Made by a program: the position numbers and the translations under genes
Part shown: piece by piece, positions 38,601 through 50,850 of the stretch
Layout: the number at the start of each line of letters is the position of its first letter
How positions within the stretch are numbered: the stretch's first letter is position 1
Notes under the pieces: generated by a model
The model's database searches: none
What the model saw: the letters and a program-made list of their open reading frames with translations, nothing else
What the model was told of the DNA's origin: nothing
Assembly (NCBI GenBank): GCA_039000515.1
Contig: JBCFYV010000001.1
Span: 65,477,729 to 65,541,728, forward strand
Direction: 5' to 3'
From: Timema cristinae
Lineage: Eukaryota > Arthropoda > Insecta > Phasmatodea > Timematidae
DNA: 64,000 nucleotides

Positions 38601-40220
38601 TCGTGAGCATAGGAATCAATCAGCCGCACTCAAAAGATAACAGTGTCCGTGAGCTAGGAATCAATCAGCGCACTCAAAGATAAACAGTGTCACGTGAGCC
38701 ATAGGATCATCAGCGCCACTCAAAGATAACAGTGTCACGTGAGCCATAGATCAATAGCCGCCACTCAAAAGATAAACAGTGCAGTGACTAGGATCATCAG
38801 CGCACTCAAAAGATAAACAGTGTACGTGAGCCATAGGAATCAATCAGCGCACTCAAGAAACAGTGTCCTGAGCCATAGGAATCAATAGCGCACTCAAAGA
38901 TAACAGGTCAGTGAGCCATAGGATCAATCAGCGCACTCAAAAGATAACAGTGTCCGTGAGCCTAGGAATCAATCAGCCGCCACTCAAAAGATAAACAGTG
39001 TCACGTGAGCCATAGGAATCAATCAGCCGCCACTCAAAAGATAAACAGTGTCACGTGAGCCATAGGAATCAATCAGCCGCCACTCAAAAGATAAACAGTG
39101 TCACGTGAGCATAGGAATCAATCAGCCCCACTCAAAAGATAACAGTGTCACGTGAGTCATAGGAATCAATCAGCCGCCACTCAAAAGATAAACAGTGTCA
39201 GTGAGCATAGGAATCAATCAGCCGCCACTCAAAAGATAAACAGTGTCCGTGAGCCATAGGAATCAATCAGCCGCCACTCAAAAGATAAACAGTGTCCGTG
39301 AGCATAGGAATCAATCAGCCGCCATCAAAAGATAAACAGTGTCACGTGAGCCATAGGAATCAATCAGCCGCCACTCAAAAGATAAACAGTGTACGTGAGC
39401 ATAGGAATCAATCAGCCGCCACTCAAAAGATAAACAGTGTCCACGTGAGTCATAGGAAAACAATCAGCGCAACTCAAAAGATAAACAGTGTCCCGTGAGC
39501 CATAGGAATCAATCAGCCGCCACTCAAAGATAAACAGTGTCCCGTGAGCATAGGAATCAATCAGCCGCCACTCAAAAGATAAACAGTGTCCGTGAGCCAT
39601 AGGAATCATCAGCCGCACTAAAGATAAACAGTGTCACGTGACATAGGAATCAATCACCGCCACTCAAAGATAAACAGTGCCGTGAGTCATAGGAATCAAT
39701 CAGCCGCCACTCAAAGATAAACAGTGTCCGTGAGCCATAGGAATCAATCAGCCGCCACTCAAATAGAAATAAAAAAAAGTGTCCTGAGCCATAGGAATCA
39801 ATCAGCCGCCACTCAAAAGATAAACAGTGTCAGTGAGCCATAGGAATCAATCAGCGCCACTCAAAAGATAAACAGTGTCCGTGAGCCTAGGAATCAATCA
39901 GCCGCCACTCAAAAGATAAACAGTGTCACGTGAGCCATAGGAATCAATCAGCCGCCACTCAAAAGATAAACAGTGTCACGTGAGCCATAGGAATCAATCA
40001 GCCGCCACTCAAAAGATAAACAGTGTCACGTGAGCCATAGGAATCAATCAGCCGCCACTCAAAAGATAAACAGTGTCACGTGAGTCATAGGAATCAATCA
40101 GCCGCCACTCAAAAGATAACAGTGTCACGTGAGTCATAGGAATCAATCAGCCACCACTCAAAAGATAAACAGTGTCAAGTGAGTCATAGGAATCAATCAG
40201 CCGCCACTCAAAAGATAAAC
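35665..40220. repeat. 50-bp satellite array with E-box-bearing units, about 90 copies
   Basis: The unit is AAAAGATAAACAGTGTCACG, TGAGCCATAGGAATCAATCA and GCCGCCACTC. Many copies read TCACGTGA, an E-box palindrome, and others TCCCGTGA. Copies at 35665-36520 and 39890-40220 are almost perfect 50-mers. Copies between are full of one-base deletions, chiefly in AAAA, CC and CCC runs. The array lies in intron 5 of the WD40 gene. Frames on either strand are repeat artefacts. Confidence 0.97.
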
Positions 40221-40408
40221 ATTATTAACTATTATATCAAACAAGATGAAGTTTCAGTCTGAAAATATCAGCAATGGCTACTACACTTGCGGCTTTTAAT
40301 ATTTAATAATAAAAACTAATAATGAGAGGATAAAACCCAGGTAGTTGTGCCAACTTACCTGGTCAGTGTCTGTAAACATTAGGTTATAAGATGTAGTAAC
40401 CAGTTAAT

Positions 40409-41937
40409 TAGAGATAGGTCGAATCAACTATTTCTCAAATCCGATTCTACATTTTATTTCCGAATCTCGAATCCTAATCCTAGCAAATTGTTAGAAATTT
40501 TAATGATTTACAAATAGAACTACATTACACAATATAGGCCTAAGATTTAAATTAAGATTTATTTCAATCCAGCTGTCAATTTTAATCAACCCCAACCAGC
40601 CCTCGCAAAATACAGGTTAAAATTCAGCAAAATTAAACAATCTAGACTCATATTATTGTTTAAAAATCAAATCAATCAAAATTTGAGTGTCTTTTAGTTA
40701 TTTTTAAAAGTAATGATAGAATGGGTTAAGTTTCTAAAAAAAGCATGTGGATAAACAACAGATCAAGCTTAGTTACCTTATGATCAACTTAAATCATCAG
40801 TGAAGGGTTACAATTTATTTTAATAAGAAAGCAAAATTAAAAATACAGATTTTTTTAAAGACTAAAAAACAATGTACTTAACAATTAAACATACAATGTA
40901 AATAGTGAACACAATAATGCCCAAGTATGTTTTATTATTATTTTCTTTTATATCCATTATCTATCTTCGCATAGAAAACAAGAGATAAATTTGATTCTTG
41001 CGATTTATCGATTTCTGAAAATATATTCTATTTAAAACACAAACATATTTTTGACTCTTGCAATGTGTTGGTTCCCATTTTATTAGGCAGGACTATGTTT
41101 GAATATTTTTATAATTACTTCAATAACATATTATTTTAAATATTAAACTCTTAGTTAAAATCTATTTTTTTTTAAATTATGAATTAGCAAATTGTTATTT
41201 GATTCTTAAAACTTGACAGCACTTACTAAGTGATCAGGTTACCTGAATCGATTCTAAACAAACAATTGATAAACAATACGTAGGCTGGCAGGCATATATA
41301 AACAGTTTTATCAGTGTCTTAACTGTTGACAGAATTTATTTTTCATGAAACCCAACAAAATACTTAACTCAAGAATCATGTGAAATAAATTGGGGTTCTT
41401 TGCATAATTGTAGATAATTAAAACCCGATCTTCATTTAATAATCACTCTGACGAGTAAACATAATGGCATGGTGGGTGACTTTCTATCGTGTGTAATGTG
41501 TTCTTATTTCTTTTTAAAAAAAGCCATACTTTGTTTTATTTATTTCAAGTTTATTTGTAATTCTAGTTTTAATTTTCAGTTTCTGAAAGGTTTTAATGTG
41601 TTCATTAAAATATTTACAAGATTGTCCGTGAGGTTAAAGTTTCAGAAGTGAGCATGTGCTGAAACGGTTAACTCCAAGCTTCCCATAGAGGTGGGAGGGT
41701 AGGGTATTAGGCACCTTAGATTTCCTACACATAACAATTATTTTTTTAAATTATGATTTTATTCATGCTTATCTCATTTATCCAACAAAATAAAGATTAT
41801 GGATTAAGTCGTTCTTTTCAAGTAGGCCTAACTACCTAAGTAATTTTTTAATTAAAAATATTATGCTTTGTTTACGAGGTGAAGGAATCGACCATCGAAT
41901 CCAGTAAAACACAGAATCCTCGAGTGGCCCATCTTTA
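40409..41937 (-). mobile_element. Non-autonomous hAT-type transposon, copy 2 (inverted)
   Basis: It is flanked by near-identical 8-mers CAGTTAAT (40401-40408) and CAATTAAT (41938-41945). The ends are TAGAGATAGGTCGAATC and GAGTGGCCCATCTTTA. The interior matches 17371-18920 in reverse orientation, with many substitutions and small indels. It contains the same 60-codon frame (41469-41651, ending FIKIFTRLSVRLKFQK), with about 11 residue differences. No transposase. Confidence 0.85.
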
Positions 41938-41945
41938 CAATTAAT

Positions 41946-44381
41946 GAACTCATAGAAAACCTATTTGGGTGTATGAAGCTTTGACTTGGCTTCGGAACAA
42001 ATTTTGGCTTTGACAATTGAACCAAGTCTTGCCAATCAAAATAGTTCAAGCTGAAATACTTATCTCTAGTCATATTTTGCCATTCTGAGCTGTTGTATAG
42101 TTTAAGAATTAATATTCATATTAAAATATATATATAAAGAATTGAGCTGTAAGTTGTCATAGCTTAATTTATTATATTAAAATGAGATATTACAAACCAT
42201 TTCAAATCATTTTAGTGCATATAGCTATGTATAAATAACCATAATCAAATATTTTTTCACTCATATAACAAAAAAAATATTCAAACTCGGACTAAGCTTT
42301 GAGAATATTTCATATATTTGATTTGATTTTACATCAAAATGAAAGAGATTACTTTGCACGCCTGCAAAACCCAGCTAACTCATTTAGCATATTCATTTCT
42401 AAAACTTTAGCCCAATCGAACCTTGACTGCACTACTATGTCTCCCGATTCAAAGTCTCTTTACTTTGAAGAATAACAAAACCTTGTGGCCGCAAACAAAC
42501 TACCAGGTACTCAAACAGATTCAGGTGTCTATAAGTGAGATCACAGCCCACTTCAAAGTGAGCACACTCCTTCACGTCAAATAAACCACTCAACACACTC
42601 AAGACAACTACCACCAAGAACCTAAAAGATGAGCACAACCAAACCATTTTTTCGACAAACTTAACTCATCACTAAGAACACACCACTAGAGCACACCACT
42701 AGAACACACCACTAGCGCACACCACTAGCGCACACCACTAGAGCAAACCACTAGAGCAAACCACTATAACCCACTATAACACACCACTAGAGCAACCACT
42801 AAACACACCACTAGAACACACCACTAGAGCAAACCACTAGAACACACCACTAGAACACACCACTAGAGCACACCACTAGAACACACCACTAGAGCACACC
42901 TCTAGAACACACCTAAACCCATATATGTAAAAAAGACAGCCCAGAACACCCAGTAATAAAACCTATTAGACAATCCACAAATACTAACTGAATGAGCGAG
43001 AGACCAAGCAAACATGTAAAATAATGGAAATATATCTACCTATGAGTAGATACATAGAAAAGGTGAGGTTATTTTTAGGTAGAGAGCCAGGTTATTATCC
43101 ATGTAAATATTAATCAAATTAGTATTCATTAAAAGCCAACATAAAAACTGTACTCTTTTAGTTCATATTGTGTATTTAATTAACATGTTTGGAGAAAAAT
43201 CAAATATAAATACGCACAAAAGATTTCACGATTAGTAATGTCAAACCTGATAAATTATCACAATTTCATTACCTACGAGTTTTACAAATGGTACAATCGA
43301 AATAATCGATTGTAAATTTAGGCTTAAGCCAAACAATAATAACACCAAAACATGTTGTCTAAACTTCGAACAACTAAGGAGAGGGGAGTAAAATATAAAG
43401 AAGATATAATTTTGACAAACATGACACCTGTAACAAGGGCCATTAAATATATTTACTTGCTTGGACCTAGCATGAAATCTTTTAAAGGCCAAAAAAAAGA
43501 ATTGATCTATCGAAATCAAAATTTAAGTCGGGTAATGTTTAAAAGTAGAAATCTTTACTCTTAATGTTAACCTCAGAAAAAAAAACCTAAGTTGTGAAAA
43601 TACTCATATCCTGTGAATTGTTTAATATCTTTAAAATCAGCAAAAACTATTAATATTCGTATAAAAGGTAGCCGTGGCATAATGCTATCTTCTGTGTTAC
43701 CACGTTGAAAATTGTATCGCAAGATGTGGTATTTGCCCTATTATAATGGAATTGTGTTTATTTAGAAAAAAAAAACACTTAAATTTGTGATATTAGCATG
43801 AAAACAGTAGAATTCGTGTCACCGCAAATGCGAATTTTCATGTACCTACTTATAAGTAGCATAAAAATAATTTGAAAGGATTAAAACAATTAGTTAATAG
43901 AGAATATTTGGATGAATATGATCAAATTCAAGAATGTATGATATAAAAAATTTCAAATATGAAAATGTTACTAAGAACTAGAATAGCTAGAATATATTTA
44001 ACCCAACAGTGATTATAGGAAGCTTACAAGTTAATTGTAGAAATGTTAAGAGTTACAAATCCAAAGTATCGTCATGTTAGAAGTCCCTCTTGCTCCTTTA
44101 AGTCCTCCAAGAAGGTTAATTTCTCGACATTTAGAATGTCTTCTTCAGGAAAGTACCACATCTCGGACTAGCCACTTGGTTGGATTCTTTCTCCTAATAT
44201 TTACAATAATAAATAACCACACACGTAGAGACACATGGAATCCATCATACACACAATAAAGCACAAAAAGCTCAAAAGCTTGCTTCTATTTGAAGGTTCA
44301 TTCTCGAGATCAAAATGAGAGTAATCCCAGATCAATGGTTTCCATAAGTGTGTCTATTTAACAAACTGAGACGTTGCTTAC
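41946..44381. other. Intron 5 sequence, no exon seen
   Basis: AT-rich. Apart from the 13-bp minisatellite I see only short chance reading frames. Confidence 0.5.
42675..42915. repeat. 13-bp minisatellite
   Basis: About 18 copies of ACACCACTAGAGC and variants (AGAAC, AGCGC). Several units are shortened. Confidence 0.9.
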
Positions 44382-44484
44382 CTGAGTTTCCAAATCGGCA
44401 TATCTTTGTTTTCCTTGAGATGTTCTTGGATGCCTGAATCAGGTACATACGCAGATACCATATCTCCTCCGCTCATTATTACAC
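44382..44484 (-). CDS. WD40 gene, coding exon 5
   Basis: 103 nt between acceptor TTCACTCAG and donor CTCAG|GTAAGC, entering in phase 1 and leaving in phase 2. It reads VIMSGGDMVSAYVPDSG, the end of blade 5, then an acidic/basic linker (EHLKENKDMP) and WKL, which opens blade 6. It is too short to stand out as an open frame and was found by splice-phase continuity. Confidence 0.88.
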
Positions 44485-44971
44485 CTGAGTGAACAAAAAA
44501 AAGAAATGTGTTCTTTCTTCACATTTAACCTCGGGCTAGCAGCATATTTAGTCTAATGAGGAAGGCGTAATTTAGAGTAAATGTCCTGAGTACAACCGTC
44601 CCCCTTCTCATTAATAGACAAATAGACCAGATGAGATGGACCTCCACCCACCAATGAGAGTGAGATTGGTTACAGGTTACTGTTCTTTGACAATTTAGTG
44701 TAATACACCAGTGCGTTATGGAGCAGAAAGTATCAGCCTGATCTAGTCTGATTTTCAGCATACATTCATGTGGAGTGCTGTCCCACTCTTCTTACAAACA
44801 AATGCAAGCATATGATATGGTTAACCTGAATGAACAGCATGAGGCGGAGCACAAAAATAAGTCTTATGTATTCACCAATTTATATACTATTTTAGAAAAG
44901 AAAGACTAGATATTCTGCCAGAGATAGTAAAACTTGTTCAAACTTCTTCACAATGTCTTACAAACACTCAC

Positions 44972-45194
44972 TGTAAAATCCATCATCGGCTGAGTGGTTG
45001 AAGGGCTCGGGTGTTGGGCAGACTGTAGTCAGGTTGTTGTGGCCAGCCTGGAAGTTGTGGAGAATTCTTCCATCGATGGTGGATACCTTGCAGGTGCCGT
45101 CACTGCCAGCGGTGAGCAGCGTGCTGGGCTGACCACGGGCCCATGGCCAGGACGGATGCATGAAGGCAAGGTCGCGGATCACACTCCCGTGTAG
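44972..45194 (-). CDS. WD40 gene, coding exon 4
   Basis: 223 nt (residues 149-222 plus one base) between acceptor CAACCAG and donor TACA|GTGAGT, leaving in phase 1. It encodes blade 4 (LHGSVIRDLAF, then STLLTAGSDGTCKVSTIDG) and the start of blade 5. The Ser codon AGT is split with exon 5. Confidence 0.9.
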
Positions 45195-45509
45195 CTGGTT
45201 GCATACCATTATATTTCTCAATTTATCAGGGTTGAAATGTTTTTAAGCAACTTACATACTTGTATAACTATCTAGTATCTCAACAGATGCTCTAAAGCAA
45301 ACTGAAAATGACATCTCGCTACATATATTTCAATATATTTAATTAATTTCCAAAAGTGGAATAAAATAGTTGTCTAATTGTTGGCTAAACAAATGATGTG
45401 CCTAACTTCAATTGAATCTGCAAGTGTGACCAAGATAAATAAAACAAAAAAGATAAATCAATAATACTGATAAATTAAAGAACAATATGACCCCCTGCAG
45501 TGGCTGCAT

Positions 45510-45735
45510 GCTTTAAAGGTGCTACTATAGTGCTGTACTAGACTACCAAAGACAGGGAGATCAAGGTCAGACCACAGTCTGGTGCATTGAGGCTGACTTT
45601 CCAACTCTACCTCCATGCAAATGTGGGCGCACTTCTCTAAATTAAACCTCCCTACTCTCTAACACATAAGTGTACATAGTGCATAGGCATATAACCCAAA
45701 TGGGTAGTAAGACAGAGCGCTAAAAGAAACACAAT
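45510..45735 (+). mobile_element. tRNA-related SINE, family B, copy 2
   Basis: Contains CATTGAGGCTGACTTTCCAA, ATGTGGGCGCACTTCTCTAA and the family 3' end ATAACCCAAATGGGTAGTAA followed by GACAGAGCGCTAAA. Confidence 0.75.
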
Positions 45736-47154
45736 ATGACACAATCGATGTCTCGATTAGTTGCTAAGGAAAACATGAAAGATGTACAATATTCAAAGAT
45801 TCAAAATGGTTATTTTAGAAAGATTAATAAATATGCTTTCTAGTTCTTTAGTCCAACATAATTATAGGGAAAACATCAAGACCCCAGGTCATTATTTTAC
45901 CACTCAATGTGAACCAAATCAAGAATGGAGAGAAAAAAATAGTACCAATGAAGAAAAGTTATACTGACCAAGATTGAGATTCACATTAATGCAACACTAC
46001 TCTTCTAGTTACCCAATACAATTACATCACTCCCCTATTGACTACCAGCACAGCCAACCAAACAAACTTCATATTTAATTTTGTTATTTTTAAATGGTGT
46101 GGTTATTAGTGCATGAACCCTGCCCGGTTTTGACCCGATGTGAAGACTAAGAATATCTTACCCTGTTGATAATGAGTCACAAGTGTGCGAGGTTTTGGGG
46201 CAAAAAGACATTACCGAATCTTTGTGGTCTTGGCCAAATCTAAAAACTTGCACTGTCAATCAACAGTGGATGCAAGGAGCTCTCAGGAGTAAGAACAGAC
46301 TCCAGTACTCAAGCTTAACTTGCGTGTTCCCCCTCCGGTGGGAGAACATTACAGACACGTAAGACCATATGGACGATGAGATAACTAAAGATGCATACCA
46401 CATTCTTAGAAAGATTGGTACAGTTAACACCAAGGAAGGTAGCGAGCTTGAACCAGGTGTCACAGAGTAGCGAGGTTTTCTGTATTCTATTTTATAAAAC
46501 AGTGGAATTGAGACCAGCTAAACCATTTTACAATATTTCAAATAATACAACAAAATCAATAATTATTTGAAAATTAAAAACCTCCTAAACTATTCTAATT
46601 TCTCTGTTGTTGGGTGAAGAATACTTAAAACTGTACTTTGATGTGATCTCTAGTTTGCACAGAATTATGTTGGCTAAACAATTCCCCGGTTAATCGGCTC
46701 ACATGTTTCAAAAATCTCTTGTTCCAATTAAGGGTATGGGAAGATTTGAAACAAACATTAGCTTCAACTTCGCTTTGAAACAAATTCAGGCTTGAAAGCT
46801 TAGCCAATAAAAATAATGACAGCTAAAATACATAATTTATGTTCATTTATTGCCATTCTGAGCTGTTTTGTTCATCACTAATAAATATTCATGTTCATCT
46901 AGGTTTAAAATAAATATTACACAAAACTGTGCAATCAAACATTTTCCAAGTAACTTTAGTGCATAACGTAATATAAATAGCCACAATACAATATTTTTTC
47001 CAACCTAAAACAACTAAAAAAATATTCGAACTTCAATTCAGCTTTGAGACTATCTCATATATTCAAATTTAAAAAGTGTACTTGGCAAACCACCAGTACC
47101 AATTTTATTTAATAGTAGAGCATAATAAATATAGCCGTAGGTGAAACAACTCAC

Positions 47155-47373
47155 ATCATATACAAAGTCAAGAGGCAAAGGCATCCTAAGGTCCAACAAT
47201 GTTAGCCCTTTGCCGTTTACAGCAACAGATACAGCCATATTGGGACAGACTGGGTCGGCCGCTAGTCCTGTACGATCTCTTCCGCTGAATGCACAGTTGT
47301 CATACGCTAGCAGCTGTTCACCTCTTTCCACATCCACCACAGCTAGACGTCGAGCTGTCGTCGTAGCCAGGAT
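47155..47373 (-). CDS. WD40 gene, coding exon 3
   Basis: 73 codons (residues 76-148) between acceptor GTGTGCAG and donor GAT|GTGAGT, both phase 0. It begins ILATTTARRLAVVDVERGEQ (rest of blade 2) and carries blade 3, ending in LTLLDLRMPLPLDFVYD. LLDLR is a typical strand-d motif with L in place of the usual W. Confidence 0.9.
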
Positions 47374-48179
47374 CTGCACACAGCCATACAACACACTCTT
47401 ACCTGCTCCAACAGCGTGTGACACCACCAAGCAAGATCATACTTTGACATTAAATTATAAATATAGACATAAAGACTACATTTGATTTTTAGAATTTTCA
47501 AAAATTAAATTAAACAAAAACGTTTGCTATTATATGGTTGCACAATAATGTATTGATCTAAAGATTAATTGATATCTGTTCCCAATGTAATATTGAGAAT
47601 ACAGCTACCTTATTGCGAACATCAGGTTGGAATATTTCTTTCCCCTGGAATAGGAAATTTCGAGGGTCTCGGTACACCCTTACTCGTTACAGGAATCATG
47701 ACTTTCCTAAAAGTCACCAAAGAGAAAACAAAACAAAAACAACACACAATAGACATTATTGCCTGCTAAAGAATGTTCAAAAGCATTGTGTATTGGACAA
47801 CAAAACAAACTACAGATAACTATACAATATTATCTTCATTATCTGTAAATATGAGAAATCGATGAGAAATAGCCTTAGTTTCTTATGTGACAATCCCACA
47901 TCTTAACATTACATCATGTCTTCATGGCTCTTATTAATTTATGGAGATGTTTCAAAAATTTAGTTGGTGAAATTTAATGATACATTAAATAGTACTCTTC
48001 ATTTAATATTTATTTACATGCATAAATGATTGGAAAGATGGCTTTTAGAACAAATTGTAAGAGTTTGCAGTAGCAAAATACAGACAAGATAGACTCAATA
48101 ATTAAGATAATTGCTAGAAGAACAGTTCTCAAGATGCGCATGATTGTTAATATAGACCAACAAAGTACACATAATTTAC

Positions 48180-48329
48180 CCTGGAGCCATCTGAAGTGAA
48201 CCGGACAGCGTTCACATTCCTTGCCAGAGTCATTGTTGTTATCTGGTAGCACATGAGGAGTTCCATACGGAGAGCAGAATAGAGGTTAACTTTACCATCA
48301 TATGCCCCAGAACAAAACAGGTAGCGATC
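48180..48329 (-). CDS. WD40 gene, coding exon 2
   Basis: Exactly 50 codons (residues 26-75) between acceptor TTTCCAG and donor AGG|GTAAAT, both phase 0. It reads DRYLFCSGAYDGKVNLYS, the outer strands of blade 1, then RNVNAVRFTSDGSR, the start of blade 2. Confidence 0.9.
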
Positions 48330-48360
48330 CTGGAAACACATTATCATGAGACCTGGCCAG

Positions 48361-50210
48361 AGCTGGGAGCCATTTACAAAATATAGGGGCCGGGCCCCAA
48401 GAATAGTAAGGGTGTATGATTTGTAGCCATTCCCTGATCTTTATTACCTTTCAGTGAAAACTGAAAACTGACTAGAACAGTTGTCAACAACCACATCAAT
48501 AGTTTTAGCTTTTAGGAATAATACCTTTAAATAAATCTATTCTTATTTAGCTTAGCTTGTACAAGTGGGGTAGTGCCAGTGGAGAACCCACGAGGGGGCT
48601 AAGAGGGATAAAGCTCACCCCTCCCCCTCCCAAAACAAAAAAAATAACGAGAAGAAAACCTTTATTAAAGGATTGGCGTGTCTGTATGTTATTATTTTGG
48701 AAAGAGATCTTTGCAACAATTTATTTTTAATTAGTCCTAGTTGTAATCATGGATTTGTTGGTGATCTGTCACTGTTAGTTTGTTCTCTTGTTAGCAAAAT
48801 GTGGGTGTCACCACAAACTCTCGTCTATTTAATAAGTTGAGTCTATAGTCGATTAAAACATTGTTTTCGTTAACTTTTGTATATTTATATGTAATTCCTC
48901 CGAGTACAGTTTAAACTAGCCCTGCTGCGCACCCCCACTGTCAACCATTATCCTGCGCTTGGGTGCGTCACTGAGTAGTACTCAGTTTCAGAATATCCCC
49001 CTTTTAGACTCAAAACTAGCTATACACCACCTTGAGCTTTTAGCTAAATGGTAAAATACTTACTACACCATGTAAGGCTAATCTCAGCCAAACACTTGTA
49101 TAACATAAATAAATATATCATTGCTCCAGTTCGAGGCAGGGTTTGGTTATGTTCGTTGGAATGAAAGAAATAATATACTTATCTCTTTTATGCAGGTTAG
49201 AAGAACTATTTTATAAAAACTATTACTTATAACCATTTAAATGAAATAATTGTAATCAAAGAATGTGAATGGTTTTCTAGGGGTCCCCTGCGGCACTCTT
49301 AGTCCATCTCTGCACGAGTTTTATTTTTACATATCTTTATTTGGAACATTAAATAGGCCAACAAACCATTTTTAAAGTTCAATGTAGTATTTTTTAATTA
49401 ATAATACATGCGCAAAATAAAACTAAATCTAACTCTTTTCATAAAATTTACTACTTGACCTTTTAAATGCAAATTCTAGTCATCTTTTGTTTCTTTAAAA
49501 GCAAACTATCTGTAAGAACAAAATGTATTTAGCTCAACCAAATAACAGTGGTGAGTTATATTAAACCAGCTATTATGGCAGCCATATTGTGACCAAAGGT
49601 AAATATCTAAAAATACAAGAGAATGGCATATTTGTAACCTCCATTGTTGTAGACAAATGTTAGTCCCTCTTTTTTATTTGTTGCACCATAACACTTAAAA
49701 AGAAGTTAATTTATTACCTTTTTTTACTTAAAAGTAATATTTTATTCACAGAATTTTTACCATTATCTACCATTATATAATGTATTAATCAAGGAAGAAT
49801 GTAAGATACAGATCAGTACAGTATCAACAAAAATGCTGGCCTATCCCTTACAAAATATTTGATATTCCCAAAATTGCTTGGCACAAAAGAAAGTCGATGA
49901 ATTATTTTTCATTTTTTGATATATCTTAAGTAAACTGCCCCCACTAAATATCACGTATAACGATCTTAATAGAATGAGCAAGCCCCTAGAAAGGAAGTGT
50001 TTCACATACATAATATCTGATATTAATAGAAAAATATCCTCAAGACGAGGTGCTAGCACAGAGAATACCAAGACATTACCTCAAAATAAACATTACATTT
50101 GTGTCAATGAATTTGTTTATTATTCCAACAAAATGCAATATTTATTAGTGTGGTTGGTTGTCAGAATATTCCAAGACTATCAACACAACGTAAATGTGAG
50201 AGCAGGATGA
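48361..50210. other. Intron 1 sequence, no exon seen
   Basis: A GC-rich patch at 48361-48640 (AGGGGCCGGGCCCCAAG and a CCCCTCCCCCTCCC tract) suggests a worn transposon, but I found no matching ends. A poly-G tract lies at 50306-50318. Nothing else supportable. Confidence 0.4.
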
Positions 50211-50443
50211 AGTACTATAGGAGTGAGGAGAAATGAGAGGAATGGTTGGATGTTGGAGTGGGGAGGGGGGAGACCAAGGAATAGCTCTGGGTGTGAAGGA
50301 GAGAAAGGGGGGGGGGGCTTATTGTTTCAAACAGACCCAGCTGATGTCTTGAAACTGTAAATATACAACAAAGTAAAGATTATTTGATTAAAAAATGTAC
50401 ACCCCTGCTCATCAAGCATGTCTCCAAGTCAATCTGAACTCAC

Positions 50444-50518
50444 CCGGGGACTAAAGGCCACCCCTCGTACACTGCCTTGATGAAACTTGAGGAATTTGGG
50501 CTTCCCTTGTTGCTGCAT
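50444..50518 (-). CDS. WD40 gene, coding exon 1
   Basis: Encodes residues 1-25, from MQQQGKPKFLKF to GVAFSPR. The ATG at 50518 has A at -3. The exon ends in a strong donor, CGG|GTGAGT, in phase 0. It opens the first WD40 blade (HQGSVRGVAFSPR), which exon 2 completes. An alternative is that the exon starts at an AG just before CAAGGGAAG and the true start lies further upstream. Confidence 0.75.
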
Positions 50519-50660
50519 CTTCCCTTGCTACCTCGGCAAGTCTCCAGTTCGGTCCCAGGCAGGACCGAAATAAAACTTCTTCTTGAATTCACCCGTCGTC
50601 TCTCTGCCTGTCCTACGTCCACTTGAAGAACACCACCACGATGGTTGAACCCCAGGCTTA
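50519..50660 (-). promoter_or_regulatory. Candidate 5' UTR / promoter-proximal region of the WD40 gene
   Basis: A distinctly GC- and CpG-richer stretch sits directly upstream of the proposed ATG, in otherwise AT-rich DNA. An in-frame TAG lies three codons before the ATG, so translation cannot continue from here unless an acceptor at GAGGTAG is used. No TATA box or initiator could be fixed. Confidence 0.35.
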
Positions 50661-50850
50661 CAGGAAGCAGAGACGCGAGCGACAAAGTATGTGTTATTTC
50701 AATGGAAACATTCCGACTACGTGCTTTAGCTGGTATGGCAATCAAAATAAACCTAAAAAACATCAGAGACATTACTATGATTTAATAAACAATTTATATA
50801 TCATGTTGCAAAGTCTTTAGCTAGTCAATACACTTATCTTTATGCTAAAG

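Larger units (their letters stand above)
14288..50518 (-). other. WD40-repeat beta-propeller protein gene (whole gene, 7 coding exons)
   Basis: Seven minus-strand exons (50444-50518, 48180-48329, 47155-47373, 44972-45194, 44382-44484, 32427-32578, 14288-14379) join with intron phases 0,0,0,1,2,1. They give a 337-residue protein with no internal stop. I count seven WD40-like blades, starting near residues 9 (HQGSVRGVAFSPR), 64, 105, 150 (HGSVIRDLAF), 190, 254 (WKLRYTSNGSQLYSVCDGG) and 291 (HKADIQDLDISPYDEY). That is the usual number for a closed propeller, so the domain looks complete. Several blades lack the classic WD dipeptide. There is no signal peptide or membrane segment, so I infer a soluble scaffold that binds other proteins. 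I cannot assign the ortholog or the complex. Introns 5 and 6 (about 11.8 and 18.0 kb) hold most of the mobile DNA here. Upstream coding exons beyond the chosen ATG cannot be excluded. Confidence 0.88.

Noticed and set aside
44525..44761. An additional minus-strand WD40 exon just below exon 5.
   Set aside because: The frame has no WD40-like motif and no acceptor in the needed phase. Part of it resembles a worn family B SINE.
47569..47819. Two overlapping 66-68-codon plus-strand frames as a gene.
   Set aside because: They are short, carry no motif, lie inside intron 1 of the WD40 gene on the opposite strand, and have no splice or start support.
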